From contig SCFE01000037.1 in the NCBI GenBank assembly GCA_004352715.1, positions 1,751,420-1,815,419 on the forward strand: a DNA stretch of 64,000 nt, written 5' to 3'. Source of the DNA: Hofstenia miamia. Its lineage: Eukaryota > Xenacoelomorpha > Acoela. This document shows, piece after piece, positions 56,771 through 64,000 of the stretch (its first letter is position 1; each line of letters opens with the position of its first letter). Both the position numbers and the translations under genes were made by a program. The notes under the pieces are model-generated. The model did not search any database. It was not told the DNA's origin and was given only the letters and a program-made list of their open reading frames with translations.

Positions 56771-58106
56771 TAATTATATTTTAAAAATATTTTAAAACTT
56801 CAATATTCCTGGTTTTGACAATTGTCATCCTGGAGAGACACTTCAACGCTTTTTTGAAAATTTGATCTAATAGGTGAAATATAGGTAGTTTACAGATGAG
56901 AAAACATTAGTTGAAAAAATCTTTTAGAATAAAATCTAATTTGCAAAGTTGTAGAGTATCAATAGAATTATGTTCGCTTTTCTCAACGCTCTTCCAATGG
57001 GATCAAACCGAAGCATTAATGGCATGAATAAAATTTTATGTTCACATAATGACAAATGGAAAGTAATAATTAAATATCACATCCTTTAAAGAAAGCATGG
57101 ATGCGCTCTATGAATCGGATATTGCAAAATATCGATGTCCTTTTGGAAGCATAATTGTCATGGGTGGGTTAAGAAAATCTTGAGAAACCACTATAAATTA
57201 GTATTTGTGTTCAATAGTTGTTCGGCTAGCCGCCTGTGTTTTTCGTAACTCAAAACCCTTAAACAAAATTCGGTTCCCAACTAAAATGATGCTACATTCA
57301 TATTTACATGAAGATTGCAAAATATCAAATAACGAATTCCATATTCATAGACATTCATATTAAATTAGTATTCTGTGAACTTTAATGATTAAGTTTAGAC
57401 GTTTGGCTTATTTTTTATTAGCAAAAATGTTGCAGGGTTACCTGAAATCGAACACCCTTGTTTAAAAAAAATGAAAAATTGTAAAACTAAAGGAAATTCA
57501 CTTTGACTCAATTTTATTCCAAACACCTACACCATTATGAGATACAAGAGATACAGATTGTAAAGTAACTGCAAAATTGCTACTCTATTCAACGATGTTT
57601 TTCTTGTACAAGTGAATTTATCAACTTTTTCATGAAACAAAGTACTAATGCGTCGATCAAGACTTTCTATCGTCAAGACCCTAGCATTCTCCTCAAATAT
57701 TGATTCAAAATTGAAGAAGAAATAAAGATATTCTTTATTAAAAAATAAAATCCTGGCATGGATGTGAAAAGTAGATGCAATACCAGAAGTTACTTTCAAG
57801 TCCAACTTCACAAATTCAAAGCACGGAGAAATCTGAAATCAAATTATATCATTTCTTTTGAATCAGAACAATTGTAAGCAAACTATATAGCAGAAAAGCA
57901 CTGCTTGATATTGATGAAAGTGACGCCTGCTCAAAATGGGTTATGTAGGATTGAAAATTTAACAATTGTAAAGGACGAAGGATATTAGATGCATTATTTG
58001 ATATTTCTCTGCTTAAGTCTACATTTACTACTCTATTGAATCTTAAACATAAAAGAACAAAACAATCGTTGGAAGTCATAAATTGCATGCAGTCCAAGAA
58101 TCAAAT
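56771..58106. other. Left inner arm: 3' flank of copy B
   Basis: Mirrors 59208-60543 with few or no visible differences over long stretches. It contains open frames 57527-57811 and 57849-58097 (minus strand). These are open in both inner arms, but the arms are too alike for that to argue for coding. No recognised product. Confidence 0.6.
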
Positions 58107-58841
58107 TCAAAAATATCTTTTGTTAAGCGATATGCAGACATGCGTGGAGTTGAAAGCAAAAACATCATCTTTTCCGTTTGAGTCGACATCAACTAACGCA
58201 ACAAACGAGCGTTCGCTTATACAAGGATACCACCTTGCAACGGTCACTATTCTGGGAGAGTCATCATTTAAGGTTGACAACTCTATAGAACCAAAGTATT
58301 CGGACCATTTGAATGTTTGTATAAAATCTACTTTTTCGTCTTCATCGAGATAACCTTGGAGAATCCTATCAAATCGAATCAAAGGATTTGCTAAACGCAA
58401 TTGTGGCAAATCTGTAGCCTTATGAATTGAATTGTCATATAGTTCTATCGAGTTAAAAGATTCATATCCATAGCAGTTGAGACGGTGTTCTCTTGGCCAG
58501 AAAACTAATTCTCGGCATGAGTATGAAAGATTCAGGAAGTGCATGTACACTGCATCTATTGAAAAGTTATTTCTCAATTGAACAATGATTATAACTCCGG
58601 TAATATATGCTTCTTCAGTGCAGTTTTTTAATAAATCATATGTATCAAAATCCTTACATTTTTTTGATGCAGATTTTGCCGTTATCAGGATAGCAGGTTC
58701 TCTCTGATTATTATACTCTCTTGCGAATGTAAGTCTTTTCTCCCCAAAACTATGAAAATCATTGATATAAAATTCTTGGTTTGATCCATTGTTTTTCCTG
58801 TTGAATCTTTGCGCTCTTATCCCATCATGCTGTACACAGGC
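58107..58841 (-). pseudogene. Unrecognised paralogue family, copy B (5'-truncated)
   Basis: On the minus strand it matches copy A from about residue 168 (LACVQDDGIRAQRFNRK becomes IACVQHDGIRAQRFNRK) to the common end ISLNKRYF. The N-terminal 40% is missing: homology stops at about 58841, where it abuts copy C head to head. The remaining frame is open, with changes relative to A such as WPREHRLNC for WAKKHQLNC. The intact remainder suggests the truncation is recent, or that gene conversion refreshes it. Confidence 0.85.
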
Positions 58842-59207
58842 TATGGACAAAGTTCTCTTAGTTCGATGGAATTAAATAACAATTTAATCACTAATGAAAT
58901 AAATTTCCAAAAATTTAACTTAGCAAATCCTTCGATCAAATTCAACTGGATACTTCAAGGTTATCTTGATAAAGACGAAAAGGTATATTTTATTCAAACA
59001 ATCAAATCGTCCGAATACTTGCGTTCTATAGAGTTGTCAACAGTAAATGATTACTATCCCAAAATAGTGACCGTTGCAAGTTGGTATCCTTGTATAAGCG
59101 AGCGCTCGTTTGTTGCGTTAGTTGATGTCGACTCAAACGGAAAAGATGATGTTTTTGCTTTCAACTCCACGCATGTCTGCATATCGCTTAACAAAAGATA
59201 TTTTTGA
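58838..59207 (+). pseudogene. Unrecognised paralogue family, copy C (3' third only, mosaic)
   Basis: It begins at the axis with GYGQSSLSSMELNNNLITN, aligning to CYGYESFNSIELYDNSIHK of the other copies. It is clearly diverged up to SEYLRSIELSTVNDYYPKIV, then identical from TVASWYPCISERSFVALVD to the stop. So the last 120 or so bases and the 3' flank match copy A/B while the first part is an older, different paralogue. This points to a conversion or recombination border at about 59065. Confidence 0.85.
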
Positions 59208-60612
59208 ATTTATTCTTGGACTGCATGCAATTTATGACTTCCAACGATTGTTTTGTTCTTTTATGTTTAAGATTCAATAGAGTAGTAAATGTAGACTTAA
59301 GCAGAGCAATATCAAATAATGTATCTAATATCCTTCGTCCTTTACAATTGTTAAATTTTCAATCCTACATAACCCATTTTGAGCAGGCGTCACTTTCATC
59401 AATATCAAACAGTGCTTTTCTGCTATATAGTCTGCTTACAATTGATGATGTCATTTGATATCAGATATATTTGTGATTTCAGATTTCTCCGTGCTTTGAA
59501 TTTGTGAAGTTGGACTTGAAAGTAACTTCTGGTATTGCATCTACTTTTCACATCCATGCCAGGATTTTATTTTTTAATAAAGAATATCTTTATTTCTTCT
59601 TCAATTTTGAATCAATATTTGAGGAGAATGCTAGGGTCTTGACGATAGAAAGTCTTGATCGACGCATTAGTACTTTGTTTCATGAAAAAGTTGATAAATT
59701 CACTTGTACAAGAAAAACATCGTTGAATAGAGTAGCAATTTTGCAGTTACTTTACAATCTGTATCTCTTGTATCTCATAATGGTGTAGGTGTTTGGAATA
59801 AAATTGAGTCAAAGTGAATTTCCTTTTAGTTTTACAATTTTTCATTTTTTTTAAACAAGGGTGTTCGATTTCAGGTAACCCTGCAACATTTTTGCTAATA
59901 AAAAATAAGCCAAACGTCTAAACTTAATCATTAAAGTTCACAGAATACTAATTTAATATGAATGTCTATGAATATGGAATTCGTTATTTGATATTTTGCA
60001 ATCTTCATGTAAATATGAATGTAGCATCATTTTAGTTGGGAACCGAATTTTGTTTAAGGGTTTTGAGTTACGAAAAACACAGGCGGCTAGCCGAACAACT
60101 ATTGAACACAAATACTAATTTATAGTGGTTTCTCAAGATTTTCTTAACCCACCCATGACAATTATGCTTCCAAAAGGACATCGATATTTTGCAATATCCG
60201 ATTCATAGAGCGCATCCATGCTTTCTTTAAAGGATGTGATATTTAATTATTACTTTCCATTTGTCATTATGTGAACATAAAATTTTATTCATGCCATTAA
60301 TGCTTCGGTTTGATCCCATTGGAAGAGCGTTGAGAAAAGCGAACATAATTCTATTGATACTCTACAACTTTGCAAATTAGATTTTATTCTAAAAGATTTT
60401 TTCAACTAATGTTTTCTCATCTGTAAACTACCTATATTTCACCTATTAGATCAAATTTTCAAAAAAGCGTTGAAGTGTCTCTCCAGGATGACAATTGTCA
60501 AAACCAGGAATATTGAAGTTTTAAAATATTTTTAAAATATAATTTTTCTCATTCTCATAAGGTTCTTATGACTACATGAACATGCGATTCCACTAAGTTC
60601 AGCTAATTATTN
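59208..60612. other. Right inner arm: 3' flank of copy C
   Basis: Mirror of 56771-58106 up to about 60543, then about 70 bp that do not mirror before the gap. It holds the 94-codon frame 59504-59788, identical in translation to its mirror. C differs from B just before this frame (LTIDDVI against LTIVLIQKK), which argues against a conserved coding exon there. Confidence 0.6.
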
Positions 60613-61475
60613 NNNNNNNNNNNNNNNNNNNNNNNNNNNNNNNNNNNNNNNNNNNNNNNNNNNNNNNNNNNNNNNNNNNNNNNNNNNNNNNNNNNNNNNN
60701 NNNNNNNNNNNNNNNNNNNNNNNNNNNNNNNNNNNNNNNNNNNNNNNNNNNNNNNNNNNNNNNNNNNNNNNNNNNNNNNNNNNNNNNNNNNNNNNNNNNN
60801 NNNNNNNNNNNNNNNNNNNNNNNNNNNNNNNNNNNNNNNNNNNNNNNNNNNNNNNNNNNNNNNNNNNNNNNNNNNNNNNNNNNNNNNNNNNNNNNNNNNN
60901 NNNNNNNNNNNNNNNNNNNNNNNNNNNNNNNNNNNNNNNNNNNNNNNNNNNNNNNNNNNNNNNNNNNNNNNNNNNNNNNNNNNNNNNNNNNNNNNNNNNN
61001 NNNNNNNNNNNNNNNNNNNNNNNNNNNNNNNNNNNNNNNNNNNNNNNNNNNNNNNNNNNNNNNNNNNNNNNNNNNNNNNNNNNNNNNNNNNNNNNNNNNN
61101 NNNNNNNNNNNNNNNNNNNNNNNNNNNNNNNNNNNNNNNNNNNNNNNNNNNNNNNNNNNNNNNNNNNNNNNNNNNNNNNNNNNNNNNNNNNNNNNNNNNN
61201 NNNNNNNNNNNNNNNNNNNNNNNNNNNNNNNNNNNNNNNNNNNNNNNNNNNNNNNNNNNNNNNNNNNNNNNNNNNNNNNNNNNNNNNNNNNNNNNNNNNN
61301 NNNNNNNNNNNNNNNNNNNNNNNNNNNNNNNNNNNNNNNNNNNNNNNNNNNNNNNNNNNNNNNNNNNNNNNNNNNNNNNNNNNNNNNNNNNNNNNNNNNN
61401 NNNNNNNNNNNNNNNNNNNNNNNNNNNNNNNNNNNNNNNNNNNNNNNNNNNNNNNNNNNNNNNNNNNNNNNNNNN
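60613..61475. other. Assembly gap, 863 N
   Basis: Interrupts the right half of the palindrome between copies C and D. Confidence 0.95.
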
Positions 61476-61777
61476 AAGTCCAACTTCACATTTTCAAATC
61501 ACGGAGAAATCTGAAATCAAATGACATCATCAATTGTAAGCAGACTATATAGCAGAAAAGCACTGTTTGATATTGATGAAAGTGACGCCTACTCAAAATG
61601 GGTTATGTAGGATTGAAAATTTAACAATTGTAAAGGACGAAGGATATTAGATACATTATTTGATATTGCTCTGCTTAAGTCTACATTTACTACTCTATTG
61701 AATCTTAAATATAAACATCATAAAAGAACAAAACAATCGTTTGAAGTCATAAATTGCATGCAGTTCAAGAATCCAAT
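61476..61777. other. Shared 3' flank of copy D
   Basis: Homologous to the 3' flanks of A, B and C; it carries the same extra ATAAACATCAT block (inverted) as A. Confidence 0.7.
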
Positions 61778-63283
61778 TCAAAAATATCTTTTGTTAAGCG
61801 ATATGCAGACATGCGTGGAGTTGAAAGCAAAAACATCATCTTTTCCGTTTGAGTCGACATCAACTAACGCAACAAACGAGCGCTCGCTTATACAAGGATA
61901 CCAACTTGCAACGGTCGCTATTCTGGGAGAGTCATCATTTAAGGTTGACAACTCTATAGAACCAAAGTATTCGGACCATTTGAATGTTTGTATAAAATCT
62001 ACTTTTTCGTCTTCATCGAGATAACCTTGGAGAATCCTATCAAATCGAATCAAAGGATTTGCTAAACGCAATTGTGGCAAATCTGTAGCCTTATGAATTG
62101 AATTGTCATATAGTTCTATCGAGTTAAAAGATTCGTGTCCATAGCAATTGAGGTGGTGCTTTTTTGGCCAGAAAATTAATTCTCTGCAAGCGTACGAGAG
62201 ATTCAGAAAGTGCATGTACACTGCATCTATTGAAAAGTTATTTCTCAATTGAACAATGATTAAGACTCCGGTAATATATGCTCCTTCAGTGCAGTTTTTT
62301 AATAAATCATATGTATCAAAATCCTTACATTTTTTTGATGCAGATTTTGCCGTTATCAGGATAGCAGGTTCTCTCTGATTATTATACTCTCTTGCGAATG
62401 TAAGTCTTTTCTCCCCAAAAGTATTAAATTCATTGATATAAATTTCTTCGTTTGATCCATTCTTTTTCCTGTTGAATCTTTGCGCTCTTATCCCATCATC
62501 CTGTATACAGGCAAGATAGGTGTACGTGGGAAGCTTTGCATCTATACATATAGGTGGCGATAAAGAAAAAGCTCTAAATATTATTCTGGAATACTTCTTA
62601 TAATTTTGTGGGTAAATGTTACTAGAAGTTAGTTGATTGTTTTCATAACACAGAAGTTCGACATCATCATCTTGAGTATATTTACCAACACCCAATATAT
62701 TCTCACAGCTTGTATTAAACGATTCCATAATAATTTTAGTGAAATCATGGAATGGATTATATGTTAAATCATTGCCCTCTTCTTCCAAAAGCTTCCCAGC
62801 CCCTTCCTTAAAAGTACAAACAAATTTTCTTTTCACGCTGTATTGAAAGAAGCTTTCGTGTGGAAAGTTTTGTAGACTGTATTGTGCGCTTAGACTTTGA
62901 TTGCTTAGAAGTTTGAACTCCTTAGGGTTGTCTTCCGATAGCGAGAGCCTTTGATTGTGGCTCTTAATGGAAGAGTATTGAAACTTTAAAGTGTTATTGT
63001 CTACGCTTAGTGTAAAGTCTTTTCCAATGTATTTTATATAATTAAACATACACGTAGAAAATGTTGATGTCTCATTGCTTTTTTGTTGAGTAGCTTGCAC
63101 AACAATTTCGACATTATATTGATTTGGACTTAAATCACAATCAAGCATCACGAATTTTGGTATGTCGTCTTCATTTATGTATTGGCATTCTTTCCTTAGA
63201 ATAGAAACTTCATTAAGAAAAGTAGCGTTTATGTTAACCTTGCCTTTGCGTGTAACGAGTAGATTAATTTGTAATACATTTAT
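61778..63283 (-). CDS. Unrecognised paralogue family, copy D (longest; up to 501 codons open)
   Basis: On the minus strand the frame is open from just after a stop at 63284-63286 to the common end ISLNKRYF. The first in-frame ATG is at about 63148 (MLDCDLSPNQYNVEIVVQAT), giving 456 residues; the 44 open codons before it (INVLQINLLVTRKGKVNINA, then TFLNEVSILRKECQYINEDD) look protein-like, so an upstream exon or unusual start is possible. From FTLSVDNNTLKFQYSSIKSH on it follows copy A closely. It carries the D-x-D-x-N-G-x-D-D motif in its last 30 residues. This is the best candidate for the full-length gene; function unknown. Confidence 0.72.
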   Translation of the reverse strand: MNVLQINLLVTRKGKVNINATFLNEVSILRKECQYINEDDIPKFVMLDCDLSPNQYNVEIVVQATQQKSNETSTFSTCMFNYIKYIGKDFTLSVDNNTLKFQYSSIKSHNQRLSLSEDNPKEFKLLSNQSLSAQYSLQNFPHESFFQYSVKRKFVCTFKEGAGKLLEEEGNDLTYNPFHDFTKIIMESFNTSCENILGVGKYTQDDDVELLCYENNQLTSSNIYPQNYKKYSRIIFRAFSLSPPICIDAKLPTYTYLACIQDDGIRAQRFNRKKNGSNEEIYINEFNTFGEKRLTFAREYNNQREPAILITAKSASKKCKDFDTYDLLKNCTEGAYITGVLIIVQLRNNFSIDAVYMHFLNLSYACRELIFWPKKHHLNCYGHESFNSIELYDNSIHKATDLPQLRLANPLIRFDRILQGYLDEDEKVDFIQTFKWSEYFGSIELSTLNDDSPRIATVASWYPCISERSFVALVDVDSNGKDDVFAFNSTHVCISLNKRYF

Positions 63284-63329
63284 TTATATTTCCATATTTA
63301 ATAGCTAAATATGATTGGTTTTTGTTAAT

Positions 63330-63668
63330 TTAAATATTGATGTTTACTTTTTTAAAAATGGTGTTTAATTGCTTTTATGTTACTTATATAATATTTTTTT
63401 ACGGACTTTAATCGTTTCGGAAAGACTGACTTTAGATATATCTCGCTATTTCAAAAAGTATAATTAATTAGCAATAGACTGGGCATATTGTAAATTCTGA
63501 ATCCATGTTTTTGTTGTTTTATTGTTTGTATTTTATGTTGTTATTGACGAATTAAGTGCAGTATTAGCAGATTTTGTTGAGGGGGTTAATTGTGCAAATG
63601 CACTACAATTAATAAGAAATTCTATTCTAGTTTATTCTTTTCTATTCTTCAAAATCTTTACTAAGAGC
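63330..63668. other. Upstream flank of copy D
   Basis: AT-rich. No promoter motif can be supported. The short plus-strand frame entering the gap has no family pattern. Confidence 0.4.
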
Positions 63669-63981
63669 TATATATATANNNNNNNNNNNNNNNNNNNNNN
63701 NNNNNNNNNNNNNNNNNNNNNNNNNNNNNNNNNNNNNNNNNNNNNNNNNNNNNNNNNNNNNNNNNNNNNNNNNNNNNNNNNNNNNNNNNNNNNNNNNNNN
63801 NNNNNNNNNNNNNNNNNNNNNNNNNNNNNNNNNNNNNNNNNNNNNNNNNNNNNNNNNNNNNNNNNNNNNNNNNNNNNNNNNNNNNNNNNNNNNNNNNNNN
63901 NNNNNNNNNNNNNNNNNNNNNNNNNNNNNNNNNNNNNNNNNNNNNNNNNNNNNNNNNNNNNNNNNATATATATATATATAT
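63669..63981. repeat. TA microsatellite with 287-bp gap
   Basis: (TA)n on both sides of N 63679-63965. After it AGCTCCCCCAGGG recalls the GAAGCTCCCCCTAAG patch at about 677. Confidence 0.95.
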
Positions 63982-64000
63982 AGCTCCCCCAGGGTAGTAT

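Larger units (their letters stand above)
54040..63325. repeat. Large palindrome with four copies of one gene (A> <B C> <D)
   Basis: Mirrored positions share one axis. The stop ends of A and D (55557, 61778) sum to 117335, and those of B and C (58107, 59207) sum to 117314, so the centre is near 58660. The B and C flanks (56771-58245 against 59069-60543) appear nearly identical inverted; the short frames 57527-57811 and 59504-59788 encode the same 94 residues. Within each half the two gene copies are also inverted relative to each other. Gaps at 55771-56770 (exactly 1000 N) and 60613-61475 interrupt the arms. Confidence 0.88.

Noticed and set aside
55739-56773. 344-codon frame made almost wholly of N
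   Set aside because: Gap artefact.
57527-57811. 94-codon frame identical to 59504-59788
   Set aside because: Identity reflects the near-identical palindrome arms, not selection; flanking frames differ between B, C and D. Kept only as part of the flank description.

Overview
This is animal nuclear DNA: very AT-rich and intron-dominated, crowded with eukaryotic cut-and-paste transposons and long TA microsatellites, many of which end in assembly gaps (runs of N). The only clearly recognisable host gene is a Polycomb-group Scm (Sex comb on midleg / SCMH1-SCML2) homologue on the minus strand, which makes the organism a metazoan. The species cannot be told from the sequence; the repeat spectrum (P element with THAP domain, piggyBac, mariner/Tc1, hAT, PIF/Harbinger, a Penelope-like fragment) fits an invertebrate.

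Host gene. Four Scm exons are spread over about 43 kb, read right to left: 49682-49565 (end of the N-terminal linker and start of MBT repeat 1), 25282-25048 (rest of MBT1), 11553-11465 (linker into MBT2), 7118-6884 (MBT2). All have AG/GT splice borders and compatible phases (2-0, 0-1, 1-0, 0-1), so they join in frame with no missing piece. The zinc-finger exons upstream and the SLED/SAM exons downstream were not found and probably lie outside the window. The introns are about 24.3, 13.5 and 4.3 kb and hold most of the transposons.

Transposon landscape, left to right: a long-TIR Tc1/mariner-type MITE (1434-2119); a piggyBac-type MITE (2175-2379) with a second copy at 32562-32850; a TTAA-bounded element carrying a 126-bp tandem array (4041-4956); a deleted hAT element (5375-6163); a Penelope-like 3' fragment (7632-8020); a nearly intact mariner (16024-17355), followed by a hAT remnant that split a second mariner copy (17757-18303); a decayed piggyBac transposase (19824-21729); a Tc1-like element 104 bp from the MBT1 exon (25387-26639); several hAT-type MITEs with 8-bp target duplications (24221, 28004, 28238, 31693, 43117, 45831); a P element with a perfect 8-bp duplication (37610-40198); and three transposons nested inside one another (47168-49071). 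Past 50 kb there are mariner and Harbinger fragments and a 203-bp hyper-palindromic repeat.

Right end. From about 53.6 to 63.3 kb lies a large palindrome holding four copies (A to D) of an unrecognised single-exon-like gene, arranged A> <B C> <D. A and D are long (416 and up to 501 codons). B and C are truncated and abut head to head at about 58840, the axis of symmetry. Parts of the arms look identical by eye, so the duplication is recent or kept alike by gene conversion; an assembly artefact must be excluded because both arms contain gaps.
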